Assembly (NCBI GenBank): GCA_019916065.1
Contig: CM034238.1
Coordinates: 37,663,375-37,727,374, forward strand
From: Vitellaria paradoxa
Taxonomy: Eukaryota; Streptophyta; Magnoliopsida; Ericales; Sapotaceae
Length of the DNA: 64,000 nt
Reading direction: 5' to 3'
In this document: piece by piece, positions 11,772 through 22,945 of the stretch
Position numbering within the stretch: position 1 is the first letter of the stretch
How the letters are laid out: each line of letters starts with the position of its first letter
Translations under genes and position numbers: made by a program
The notes under the pieces: generated by a model
Database searches by the model: none
Seen by the model: only the letters and a program-made list of their open reading frames with translations
Told to the model about the DNA's origin: nothing

Positions 11772-12068
11772 ATGACGTATAGCATGTATGAGATCACGAG
11801 CATGATGGCCGGAAGAAGTCTCCAATCTCTTACCATTTCCTTTCTTCTTCTTTCTCTCATTTTGGGTTTTGCATTTCCAAATGCAGCGGCACGGCCACTG
11901 ATCGATGGCTCAGGGCTTCGTAATAGCTCTACTGGTACTGGAACTAAGATTGAACGTTTTCTCAGTGGAAAGTCTCTCATGAAGGGTTCAGGTCCAAGTC
12001 CTCCTGGTGAAGGACATCCTGGTCCTGGTGAAGGAAATGCATTCGTTCAAGGAAATGATCACCCATAA
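11772..12068 (+). CDS. PIP/PIPL-like secreted peptide precursor
   Basis: A single open frame of 98 codons with no intron. From the in-frame ATG at codon 12 (11805, best context, ATGATGG) the product starts with a typical signal peptide: a short polar start, a hydrophobic stretch SLTISFLLLSLILGFAF, and likely cleavage after NAAA near residue 40. A variable, Gly/Ser/Thr-rich and charged pro-region follows. Residues 73-82 read SGPSPPGEGH, matching the SGPSxxGxGH signature of PAMP-induced peptides (PIP/PIPL). In this family the processed C-terminal peptide is sensed by leucine-rich-repeat receptor kinases (RLK7 for PIP1) to amplify immunity. Here a further 16 residues (PGPGEG…DHP) follow the motif, so maturation may need trimming. 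A TATA box at 11718 supports transcription. CEP peptides share a similar GxGH ending and are the main alternative. Function is inferred from the motif only. Confidence 0.72.
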   Translation: MTYSMYEITSMMAGRSLQSLTISFLLLSLILGFAFPNAAARPLIDGSGLRNSSTGTGTKIERFLSGKSLMKGSGPSPPGEGHPGPGEGNAFVQGNDHP

Positions 12069-13477
12069 CTCAATATTGTACTCTTCTCAAGATATTTATA
12101 TATATATATATAAATGAAAAGCTGATCCTTTTGTGTAATTATTTGGCAGTGTGGCCCACTGATTCCTGAATTTCGCATTATCAAAACGCAGGTGAAAGAA
12201 GATCAAAGGTTTTAGGATTCTTGGTGTAGGCAGCAATTAGAGATGGGAAATGATATTCTTATTAAGTTTCGTTTGAAACTTTAAATTTTATTAAAAAATT
12301 AAAAATTTTTAAAAATTATTTACTTTTTATCTTATTACATAAATTATATAAATTACGAAATTATAACTTTTATCATTTTTTGTTAAATTTTTGCTACTCC
12401 AAATACATTTTCAGTGGTAGATCCAATAGCGGAGTTTCAGGGATGGGGGCAAGGGAGTAGGTAAGAATTATTATTATTTTTTTAAGAAAAAAGAGTGAAA
12501 TAAAATGAAAGAGTGTGGGAAGAGAGAGGGAGTTGGGTTTGGGAGCTTTTAATAGTAGAAGAAGTATTTAAATTTTGAGAAAAATTTTAATCCACCGCCA
12601 GTGGACAAGGTTTATATATCAACAAATAAACCAATTATGAATCTATTTTTTGCTGTGGGCTATTATTAATTTTTTTTTCAATAATGGATTCTTCTAAATT
12701 TTGGTTAAATAGATTAGGAAACTTATCTTCAATCCAAATTTAGTAAAATCTAATTTTGAAAATAAGCAAAATAAAAATTAGAAGTAATAATTAGAGGATG
12801 AGCAGCGTGTTACTTTGTAACAAAAAATAAGGAATAAATTACCCAACAGTAGGATTTCGGTTTTTTATGATAGCGTCACTTTGTGCTCAATTGCTGGTGT
12901 ATAATTTTTTTCATCAAAGCCGGATGAAAGATTAATCGTTAAATTATTTTGTTAAAATTAAACTAGACCCTAAAGAATTTTTGGGAGATTGAGGGGCAAT
13001 TGTTTCGCCACCTTTACCCCCATTATCGATCGTCATACTTACATGTTGTGCAATCAAATGATTCAACAATTATAGTTTTTTAATTAAAATACATTTTTGT
13101 AAATAATTATTTCTTATTATGTGAATTTTGTATGCTTACACAGCATTGAGAAACCAAACAAAGCAATAGTCCTCTTGGACTACCGAGATGGAATTCAATG
13201 TTCTCCAAATAACTTTGCGAAGCACAATATATATATATATATATATGCACATTTGTCCAGTTCTGGCCCTCGTTTAAGTGCAGTTTCCTTTTCCAGTAGT
13301 TTGTTAGAGAAGCCTTCAAATTGACAATTTAACACAGGCAGTGACAAAGGCAGTGTAATTGCAAAAGCAAAACCAATTTCCTTTAATGCGTGCAGGGACG
13401 GAGGGGGGTTGTGATTAACGTGCATAGGCTATGACCGGGGTAAAATTTTATTCCAAAATTTTTTTTAGTAATAATCA
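12069..13477. other. Spacer downstream of the peptide gene
   Basis: The first 150 bp probably hold the 3' untranslated region, with a (TA)n run at 12098-12112. No further gene is supported. A second (TA)n run at 13228-13247 generates overlapping frames on both strands that encode Ile-Tyr repeats and are not genes. Confidence 0.5.
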
Positions 13478-13858
13478 TGGTCAGAAGATGGCAGTTGTAG
13501 AGATGAGGATGCTAAGGTGGATGTGCGGGATTACAAGGAAAGATAAGATTAGGAACGAGGAGATTGAGGATAAAATAGGAATAACAATGATTGAAGATAA
13601 GATGAGAGAAAACTGATTAAAATAGTTTGTTCATATTAGAAGGCGTCCACTGCAGGCACCTGTTAGAAAGTGTGAAAGTATGGAAATTGCTAGGAGTAGG
13701 AGAGGTAGAGGAAAACCCAAGAGAAGTTGGTAAGAAGCTATCAAACATGATCTTACCTACCTAGATTTATCGGAGGACATGACCCTAAACAGATCCATTT
13801 AGCGTCGACAAATCCATATAGCCGACCCTACCAAAAGGCTTGGTTTGGTAACAGTATA
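13478..13858 (+). pseudogene. LINE (RTE-like) 3'-end fragment
   Basis: The frame reads MAVVEMRMLRWMCGITRKDK, then IRNEEI…MIEDKMREN, and continues after a stop at 13614 with words matching GHVxRRPLQAPVRKCE and RGRGKPKRSW. These form the conserved C-terminal segment of plant non-LTR retrotransposon reverse transcriptases. The tail corresponding to RSIxRRQIHIADPT ends near 13830. Several stops interrupt it, and only the extreme C-terminus is present, as expected for a 5'-truncated LINE. Clade assignment to RTE is from memory of this motif and is less certain than the LINE call. Confidence 0.75.
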
Positions 13859-14139
13859 TAATCCAGCCATAGTTCAAACATATCTTAAAAATTAAAAATA
13901 AATTAACAGCTCTAAAAACTTAAAAAATAAAAATAAAAATAAAAATTATATACATACCTGAGCAAAACTCTAATAATTTTTTTATCTTTTTAATCTTGTG
14001 TTCTTACATTTTTTTTTTCTCTTTTTATATGTATAACTACATATGAATTTACTCGAGATTCTAGACATATTTCTAATTTTTTATTGTCCCATTAAGCATG
14101 TTACTAACTTTCATATATTTAGATGGTCATATATAATAT

Positions 14140-15140
14140 ATGATAGTGCAGCTCACTAGAAGTATTGTGGATGATCCAACTCGAGTCCGGAATCCTGCCT
14201 TGACACCGGTGTGATGCCTGCCAAGAAACCTCTGATACTTAAGTTAGTAAAATAAGAAGATTGAGAGCATATTTCGGCAGAATAATAGTAGAGTTTAGAA
14301 TGTCTGTACCTCCTCTGTTCATCAGAGGTGATGATATATATAGAGGGAGAGTGGACCTACATGGGCTCTATACGTGTGAGCCATATCGAACCTAAGTTCT
14401 TGTTGAATCAAACTGTGCCTCGTATACTCGCAAATCCTCATTTAGATATTTCATAATTAGTTACCCAAACCATTATTGGGTAGTCAACATGTTTATAGGC
14501 GGATATCATGGAACATGTTAGAGGGTGGTTATACACGTGATTCTAGCCCGACCCTACCGATTGGTCAGGACGCCCAGTTAGGATGTATCCACCGAATCAA
14601 TTGAGTTGGCCAAGTTTCAACTGATCGATTGGGTCGGTCACGTTCTCTTGACCGATCTCTCACTATCAGATGCCCCCGATTCCCTCAATCAGCAAAGAAG
14701 TCCGAGAGGAATCTATAATGGACGCGATCAGTCGAGTGGTACTTTTGATCGGGTGCCCCCCATTCCGAAGGGGCTCTACAGAGCAATTGGGACGCGCCCT
14801 TATTACCTACGCGGCGCATTAACTGCAGAGGTACGGCGAAAGGCCGCAGCTGTTTCGCCTCCCCTCCACACGTCACAGCCACATTAGGCGTTGTCAGAAT
14901 ATGTAGCATCAATATTGGGGAGCCGTTAGATTGGTTTTTCCCGCCTTCGATCTAAGCTGTTGATTCTCAAAAATTAAAATTCAAAATATTTTTTTGTCAA
15001 TGCTATAAATAGGGGTGCTCGGTACTGATTTCCATTTTACGCATCCAAAATTTTGAAGTGTCCTTTGCTGCTTTCTTTTTGTCTTCGATGCTGTTTCTAA
15101 CTGCCTTCTTGTCACCGCTATTTGTCTTTCTGGAAGCTCT
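14140..15140 (+). mobile_element. LTR/leader-like region of a gypsy-type element
   Basis: This stretch is clearly GC-richer than its surroundings. It contains words common in plant LTRs (CTTGACACCGGTGTGATG, then CCAAGAAACCTCTGATACTTA) and a short-transcript promoter: CTATAAATAG near 15004 followed by a pyrimidine-rich leader. It directly precedes the pseudogene at 15375-16715. I could not place a matching second LTR or a target duplication, so the boundaries are approximate. Confidence 0.45.
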
Positions 15141-15374
15141 CTAAGCTTGTTTCAGGTAATGAACTTTTCTACGCAACTTTGCTTAGCCATTTTCCTCATC
15201 TTTACTCTGATGTGGTGGGTGTTAGTTAAGAGTGCTTTCTTTTACTAAGAAAATCATAGGCTTCTAAACCCCATAGGATTCATAGGGAATCCTAGGTACT
15301 TTAGAGCTGTCGTTGGTGGTCTAATCTTTTTATCGTATTCAGTTCGTTTAAGTCGGTTGTCTTTGTTTTCAGAA

Positions 15375-16715
15375 ATGGAAAACATCAAGAGAGTTAGTCT
15401 CTCGAGCTCTAGTAGCTCCGATAGAGACGGGCTCGTTTTTCGCCGTCAATGAAACCCCATTCTTGCTAGCGTAAGTGGAAATGAAAGAGATGACTGCATA
15501 GTTGATGCCTTCGAGCCAGGCGTAGAGGCCAAAAGGGCTCGTATAGTTATCGGTGAGGAGAAGGGCGTAGGATTTGAAGCGGAGGGGATAGGATCCACTA
15601 GACAAAGAGAATGCCAAAGATAATTTCAATTTCCTTTTAACCTAACCCTTAGACAACCGGGGAGCGAAGATGCAGCATGCTCTCCGAGATTAAGGGAGAT
15701 TGTCGTTTATGAGGGTGCCTTGGTCGGGGGATTGTGTTTCCCTCTGCCAAGGCTCGTTCGAGAGATTTTATCCCGACTGAGCTTAGCCCTGGACGAGATC
15801 CCCCCGAACAGCTGGAGGATCCTGATCAAGTGCACGATCTTTTGGAAAGTAATCACCAGAGAAGATCTCACGGCCGACCTTTTCCTCCACTTCTACAAAG
15901 TTTGCTTCAGGTTGGTGGTATTTTTCCGTGAGGAAACGTGAATTCAATTTCGTGACAGGCATGCCGACCTCCCACAAAGGATGGAAGAAGAGGTTCTTCT
16001 TCATCTAGGGAAGTACATGGGAGTTCCAGCCATGGGAGTCTGACGAGGACAAAAGGTCCGAGTGCCTCGCCAATGGGGTCAGCCCACTTTAAAGGGTACG
16101 TTTAGGTTTCTTTTCTTTTGATTCCCCTTAGTTTCTTTTTCAAAATCCAGCTGACAAGTCTAGTGTCTAGGATTCTAATCCCTCTTTCTATTTAATCAGC
16201 TCGAAAATAACCTCTGACCAGTCGAGAACAGGAGTTGATCGGTCAGGCAAAGAAGCATTCTGTTCGAGGTTCTCACTTTTTAATCACAGTAAAGAATCTC
16301 GCTTTCTACCTGCTTGGTCTCGATCTGACTAAGGAGGCCTTGGCAGGCGAACGTAAGTGGAGTGAGTTTACGTTTTTATTTTGAAGATCATGTTTATCTG
16401 CGCGTTCTGAACTTAACCTTTTCTTTTCTTCCTGTAGACAGTTTTACTCCCAAAGAGCCCGATCAATTTGAGATGGCCTTTGATATGGGATATCTGAAAA
16501 GGATGAAAGAACAACCTGCTAAGGAGGTGGGAGAGCAGGCCCCAGCTCCAAAAAGGGCCAGATCAACTAAACCCAGCGTCCCTGCGACAAAACCCACATC
16601 TCCCCAAGTACTAGTTGCCTCAACGAAGGACACTCCGGTGGAGGGTCGGGAGGTTTCTCACCAAACAAAAGAGCTGGAAATCCTCCTTCAAATAAAAGAT
16701 TGTAATTTATACTAA
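15375..16715 (+). pseudogene. Retroelement-associated gene with 'putative gypsy-type transposase' domain
   Basis: A candidate start ATGGAAAACATC at 15375 leads into a Ser-rich N-terminus that meets a stop after about 26 codons. At 15690-15910 the frame reads GGLCFPLPRLVREILSRLSL…PPNSWRILIKC…LFLHFYK. I recognise this as the domain annotated as 'Transposase (putative) gypsy type' (PF04195), found in non-autonomous plant retroelements. At least one credible intron is present (donor GTAAGT near 16351, acceptor CCTGTAG ending at 16437). A Pro/Lys/Arg-rich tail follows (APAPKRARSTKPS). Frame changes and stops separate the parts, so it is non-functional as it stands. The Pfam assignment is from memory of the motif. 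Confidence 0.5.
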
Positions 16716-16729
16716 TTAATTATTTTTCT

Positions 16730-17200
16730 AGATTTTTTGACAAGCAGGCAAACAATTACTATTTCAATTATTATAAAAAATTTAATAAATTAAAATAAAA
16801 GTGATTATTATAAAAAATAATCATTATTCTGCTTGAATACTTGGATTAATACTTATAATTTTATTTAAAAGATAAACAATTGCAGGTAGAGTTTTTTTTT
16901 TTTAAAAAATCTATTTATAACTCATGAATTATTTTCATATTATAAAAGTTAAGAATAAGTTATTCTCTTTAAAATTTTTTAAAAATTATTTATATCATAA
17001 AAAGTTAAATTATACAGATAAATTATTATTTTTTAATTTTTTAATAAACAGACAGATATTGTTACTTAAATTTTGAAAAGTTTATAATAAATGAATTTTT
17101 ATTATAATATTTTAATTATATTGATAAATTTTATTTTTAAATATTTTTTTATAGTACAATATATATATATATATATATCAAAATAGGAAAATTAGTATAA
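16730..17200. other. AT-rich spacer
   Basis: Almost pure A/T sequence ending in an (AT)n run at 17158-17178. No feature was seen. Confidence 0.6.
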
Positions 17201-17211
17201 CAAAAAATTTA

Positions 17212-17705
17212 GGTGGCATTTAGTTTACTTTTGTGTTTTCTATTTTTTGTTTTTGTTTTATATGTTAAAAATCTTAGAACGAAAAAATAAAAAATACTTT
17301 ATTCTTCTTACTTTGAGATTTTCCTTATTTTTTATTAAAAACTCTCAAAATGACTTTTTATCATTTTTTATTTGATGAGTAAACTCATTTTCAGTTTTTA
17401 AAAATAAATTTTGAAAACACAAGTAGCCAAATAAATTTTGAACTGTTTTTCTTATTTTCAAAAACACAAATCTTACTTTGAGATTTTCTTTATTTTTTAT
17501 TAAAAACTCTCAAAATGACTTTTTATCATTTTTTATTTTATGAGTAAACTCATTTTCAGTTTTCAAAAATAAAATTTGAAAACACAAGTAACCAAATAAA
17601 TTTTGAGCTGTTTTCCTTATTTTCAAAAGTACAAAATGAAAAATAAGATCAAAACAGAAAACAAAAAATAAAAACAAAAAATAGAAAAACAAACTAAATG
17701 ACCCC
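17212..17705. mobile_element. Tourist-like MITE, copy 1 (494 bp, TTA target duplication)
   Basis: The element starts GGTGGCATTTAG and ends CTAAATGACCCC, which are imperfect terminal inverted repeats. It is flanked by TTA at 17209-17211 and 17706-17708, the duplication typical of PIF/Harbinger elements. Inside, a block beginning CTTACTTTGAGATTTTC is duplicated at about 17307 and 17472. No coding capacity. Related copies are at 18629, 44131 and 49225. Confidence 0.7.
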
Positions 17706-18394
17706 TTAACTTCTAAAAGAAATGTCAAATTTATTAAATAAATCATAAATATATTTTTTTTCTAAAAACTCAATTTGAATATTTTATTATAGGAAATATA
17801 TTTAAAATATATATAAAAATTTGGGAAATTTATAAAAATGTAAATTTGCCTACAAGCCGTGGTATTTCAGCAAGAAAAAGTTTTACGTACGTGTGCATGC
17901 TTTTAATTTGGATTTGTTTGATAAGATTAGAGTAAGTTATCCAAACAATGTGGAACCAATGTACGATTTGTTTGGCTTTGGTTTTACATGATTAGAGTAT
18001 GTTATCCGAGCAAATGTTGAATTAACGTAACGAAGACGTAACTTTGTCTGATAGGTAATAGTTACGTGCAAAATTACGAAGGCCGCATTAACATGTGTGC
18101 GGTCACATGATCAGATGTGCATCATCGTTTGGTTACAACAAGCATTTTGCTCTTTTTTTTTTCTTTTTTTTTTTAAGTTTTTGGTCTTATATGTTTTTTT
18201 TACCAAAATTTAATTTTCTTTTTAAAAACTATAATCATTAAACATATTAATAGCATTCATTAAAAAAAAATCAAAAAATTGACGTCTGTTTATATAATAA
18301 CAATAATTAACTTTTTCGGTGTTTTATATCTAAACGGATAGCTTTTAGTAAAACAAATGTAAATTTTATTTATTTATTTATTTTTGCTTTAATG

Positions 18395-18568
18395 AAGGAG
18401 AGTTTTGGTGCAACGGTATGAGCTGCTACAGTGTAACTTGAGGTCACATGTTCGAGTCGTGGAAAAAGTTTCTTGAAAATGCAAGGTAAGGCTGTGTAGA
18501 GTAGACCCTTAGTCCGACCATTCCCTGAACCCCGCGCAAGGCAGGAGTTTCATGCACCAGGCTATCCT
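18395..18568 (+). mobile_element. Au-type SINE, 174 bp, with 22-bp target duplication
   Basis: The 5' part is tRNA-derived, with an A-box-like region GGTGCAACGGTATGAG and a B box at TGTTCGAGTCG. The body carries the diagnostic Au-SINE words GGTAAGGCTG, TAGACCCTTAG and ACCCCGCGCA. It ends in a pyrimidine stretch, CTATCC, before the duplicated target. A 22-bp direct repeat ending GCTTTAATG flanks it (18373-18394 and 18569-18590) without a visible mismatch, which implies a fairly recent insertion. SINEs are transcribed by RNA polymerase III and mobilised by LINE proteins. Confidence 0.88.
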
Positions 18569-18628
18569 TTTATTTATTTTTGCTTTAATGCGCCTGAAAG
18601 TAACATTTCTAAAAAAATAAAAAACTTA

Positions 18629-18941
18629 TGCAGCATTTAGTTTAATTTTCTATTTTCTGTTTTATACTCAAAACAAGGAAATAAAAGATGTTTTATTTTT
18701 CTTATTTTGAGATTTTTTTTTTGTTTTAAGTTGAAAACGCTCAAAATAACTTTTGGTCATATTTTATTTTATGTGTAAATTCATTTTCTATTTTTTAAAA
18801 CAAATTTTAAAAATACAAGTGACCAAATGCATTGTACCTATTTCTTGTTTTTAAAAGGATAAAATGACAAATGCATTTAAAACAGAAAATTAAAAACAAA
18901 AATAAAAAACAAAAAATAGAAAAGCAAACCAAATGAGCTCG
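18629..18941. mobile_element. Tourist-like MITE, copy 2
   Basis: Same family as 17212-17705: CAGCATTTAGTTTAATTTTCTATTTTCTG at the left (only partly quoted) and AGAAAAGCAAACCAAATG at the right form inverted ends. It lacks the internal duplication of copy 1. The flanks TTA and TAA fit a TWA-type target but do not match exactly. Confidence 0.6.
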
Positions 18942-18949
18942 TAAATTTT

Positions 18950-19475
18950 AGTGAAAAAAACTATATAAAATAAAAAAATTACAAAAAAAAACTAAAAATC
19001 AAAACTTTCATAACCCTTAAAATTAAGGAAAAGAGGAACAGCCAGAAAGCTTGGCTAGGTCCTGTTAAAATACCCTCTCAAAGCATCGATGTCAAATGTG
19101 TACATGGGGTTTCTGCTTCATTATCTTGTCAAACCGAGGATACTAATAAATAGACCAAAATTTGCTGTCTTCTCTTAGTTAATTTGAGAAGTTCGTGCAC
19201 AGGCAACCAAATAGACCATTCCACGGTCAAGGTATATGAAATTGATCAAATATTTGTTTTCGAAACAACATTTAATAGGCGTAATTCACCACAATTTTAA
19301 TTTAAGTGCAAGCATTAATATTCAATGACGTTATGCTAAATTTTAAATTATTAATACACTTTTGTTATATTTGAAATTTAACAATCCTTTTGAAAATTGA
19401 TTTGATCGTATTATTAACGATATGACATATTAAAATAAAATTTGATATAATATTATATATATTGAAAGTTGATTT
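18950..19475. other. Spacer
   Basis: No gene was recognised; A-rich at the start, otherwise plain AT-rich sequence up to the LTR at 19476. Confidence 0.5.
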
Positions 19476-20262
19476 TGTTGGCAATATTAGTCAACTCAGT
19501 CACTGTTTTTGGAGAATAAATAAAAAAAATCAGAAATAAAACTTACAATTTTCAGTGAAATTTAGATGCACTTTGATCAAGCCTAGTGTTAAACACAATC
19601 TCCTTAAGACTGAATTCGTCCCCCACAAGGTTTCTAGTTTTAACGGACGTCAGTCTCCCAGAATAGAATGAGTACACATACACACAAAAGGAAGTGACAA
19701 TTTGTGTGTTCTTGGGAACCAAACTTTACTTGTAATCTTTGAACACAAAAAATGAATTTTCTTATGCAAAAAGATTTTGTATGTAATATTTTTAATGAAA
19801 AAAAATCTAACCATTTTTTATGCAAGGATTAATGTTTAAATAATTAGCCATTAGTCATGTCTATTAGAAGAATAGACACAACCATTCATGAAGAAGGGCA
19901 TCTGTTCATAAAACAGACATGTCTGTCAAAAAAGGAATACTCCAAAATGACGTAGTTTTGGAGACAATAATTTGACCGGCTAATAGTTAGATTAAGTTAA
20001 TGGGCTAAAGAATTATTTAAGCCCAAAATCCATTATAAGATTAATTAAGCTCAAAATTTATTCAGGCCTACTGTGGCCCTCACTTTGAAGCCAATTTTTA
20101 TTTACATAATTCATGGTTTTGAACCTGGGAATACATGAAATTAATATTCTTACATTATTATATTAATTCCACATTTGATCCATAATTAATAATATATGGA
20201 CCTCACATAAATATTGGCTTTAAAGTCAATAAAACTCATAGTTAAAACCATAAATTCCAACA
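19476..20262 (-). repeat. LTR of a minus-strand retrotransposon (about 787 bp)
   Basis: The stretch begins TGTTGG and ends CCAACA, the inverted dinucleotide-plus ends expected of an LTR. It is followed immediately by ATCCCCCACATG, which on the minus strand is a polypurine tract adjoining the 3' LTR. The internal part is cut off after about 180 bp by the CACTA element at 20446. No coding domain remains, so the superfamily is unknown. Confidence 0.55.
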
Positions 20263-22024
20263 ATCCCCCACATGAATGAAATGGCTGAAATATAAATGCA
20301 GACTCAACATAGAGCACAAATGGAAAGTTACCGCATTAGGATAGGTAGCTTTTGGCTTTGAACCTTCCCTAGTGAGATATTATCGGGTTTATTTGCTAAC
20401 TAGTGAACTTGATGTCTTGAACTGTTCAGGTTTTGTATAAACCAACACTACTAGAAAAAAGCTGATTACCAACTGACCATTACCAACCGAATATAATCGG
20501 TTGGTAAATACCAACCGACTACCAACACATTACCAACCAATGCAAAAATTGCTAAAATTTAAATAATTATCAACTCCTTACTGACTGATCCAATTCGGTT
20601 GCTAAATTTTCGGTTGGTAATTAGTTATTATATTGGCGGGAAACTTTTTACCAACCGATTATCAACTACTTACAACTGGTTGGTACATATTTCAGTTGGT
20701 AATCAATTGGTAATCTGGCGGGAAGATTTTTCCCACCAAATTACCAATGGATTACCCACTGAATAGTGTAGTTGTTAGATATTTCGGTTGGTTCTTCGGT
20801 TGGTAATTTGATGGTTAAATTATTACCAACCGCAATGTTCGGTTGGTCATGTAATCACTTGATGGGCAAATTAATACCAACCGCATTGCCAACTTGTAGG
20901 TTAGTTGGTAATTTATTTAGTTAGTATTTAGTTGGTATTCCGTTCGTAATTTGATAGCAATGTATCGAGAATATGTTTAGCAACCCAATTATCAACCGAC
21001 GGTATCCTTTATTAATTTATTTGGTTGGTTATCGATTGGTAATCCATTGGTAATGAAGCGTAAATATATTTACCAACTGCATTAACCACGGCCTTTAGCG
21101 GTTGGTAATGTAGTCGGTTAGTAATCTAGTGGTAATCCATTGGTAATCAATCAAAAAAGTATACTAACCAAAATACCAACTGGATTTTTCGGTTGGGAAT
21201 CTATTGGTAATCGGTTGGTAATCTATTAGAAATATATATACCAACAGAATAATGTATTCCGTTGGTAATCAGTTAGTAATCTTGTCACGCCCCGGATTTT
21301 CATAACCGAATACCCAGGGGTGACTTGGAATTTATTTGTTAGGTATAAAAATAAGATGATAATAACACGCTGTCACACCCCAGAGTTTTCCTCCAGATTG
21401 GGGTTGACCGGTAAGAAAAATTTAAGATAGTCAAAATCCCATGTTTATCCCAAACAATATTTATAAGTCATTGGACTGAACCATTTGATGGGATTTCAAC
21501 TACAGGGCACAAAATAAAGATAGAGAAAAATATTACAGAGCCATCTAAGTGTCCCAACCACGCGATTAACATTACATACCAAATAAAAGCAAATTAGGTC
21601 TATGCTTAGTAATTACAATCATCCAACAATTATTACAGACCAAAAATAAAGTCCTCCAGCTCTGTGCAGGAAAGAAGAAAAAAATAGATAACTTTTCTGA
21701 TGGAATATTTAAGAGAAATTAATCTCTTTCCAGCTCATCTTCTGTATCCCTATGCTTAATATCCTGAAAAAAATATTCCTACAAGGGGTGAGCTACTAAA
21801 GCCCAGTAATCAGAATCTCCTAGGTGCCTATATGCAGTGGTTGTAATACTACACTGTATTAAGTGAATGTGTTTAGGTGGCATACTATTTATGCAACAAT
21901 TAATTCAATAGATCTCAACTGAATAATGTAAATTATACTTACAACGGTTCGATGAAACCGTCACCGTAACTACTATTTTACTTACATGTAAAATAGTTAA
22001 ATACTAATGTGTATACCACAATGA

Positions 22025-22105
22025 AGTCTGTGTCGCAGTGGTAGGGATCTCAGATTTAGATCTTCAAGGTCTCGGGATCAAACCCCGTAGCGATACAGTT
22101 TCATA
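22025..22105 (+). repeat. tRNA-like segment within the LTR
   Basis: TGTCGCAGTGGTAGG resembles a Pol III A box, and CGGGATCAAACCCCG resembles a B box about 35 bp later. An (AT)n run follows. The same segment is present, inverted, at 35395-35475 in the related LTR, so it was part of this LTR family before the two copies were made. It is a tRNA-derived relic, not a functional tRNA. Confidence 0.5.
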
Positions 22106-22856
22106 CATATATATATATATATATATATATTTATAAAATATTAATCGAGAGGAATTAAATATAATTAAATAATTCCAACACCTCATTCATACATAACAAG
22201 AGAGGTTGCTAGTCACAATAAAATTTTGTAAAGGAGTTTAATCTAAATCCTCCTAAGATAATCATACTCCTATCCACCTCCACCCCCAGCCTTGGGAACC
22301 AGACTTTACGGGCTTAGCATCCAATGCATAACGACGGTGTCACCTACTAAAAACTTAGCCGTCGCGACCGGCTACCTGACTGGCCAGGTCAGAAGGGAGC
22401 ATCTCCCAAATAAAATGCATGTTCCCATCTTCAACTAAAAGGCTATTTCTACCCACCCATCACCCCATTGCCAAAAATAACTTTAGCACCGAGTGCCTTA
22501 ATTTCTTCTCACCCTTTTACATTCCCAGGGTACCTTGTATGGAAATCAGACATTTTGAATAACAACCGGCAATGTTCCCGGGCAATAAATCAAAAGTGGG
22601 ATTATTCAGTAACATGTAGTATATTTTTAAGCACTTTATCTAAATCCATAATTTAATAGTAATTCTCAATAAATCAAAGATTTAACATAGTCATCAATAT
22701 CATTATCACAAAGGTAGGCACTATATGTAAATTAACAATTAGCAAGTAAAAAAAAAAAAATTAGAATACAAATTAGTATTTTAGTTAATTGTTTTGACAA
22801 GTTTACCGTACCAAATTTGATAAGAATAAAATTATTTCTAATGGTATATTAATTAG

Positions 22857-22945
22857 GCCGAGGTTGGTAGCGTAGTGGGTGGGCGACCCTAATTGCGATT
22901 TAAAGTCGCAAGTTCGAACCTCATTGGCTGTAAATCTCGGTTTTT
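22857..22945 (+). repeat. tRNA-derived SINE-like fragment
   Basis: GGTTGGTAGCGTAGTGGG (A-box-like) and GCAAGTTCGAACCTC (a strong B-box match) are spaced as in tRNA-derived SINE heads. They are followed by a T-rich tail. No target duplication was identified. It lies inside the solo LTR. Confidence 0.5.

Noticed and set aside
13107..13425. Overlapping frames on both strands with Ile-Tyr repeats
   Set aside because: They are produced by the (TA)n run at 13228-13247.
22025..22105. tRNA gene
   Set aside because: A- and B-box-like words are present, but no acceptor-stem or anticodon-arm pairing could be drawn.
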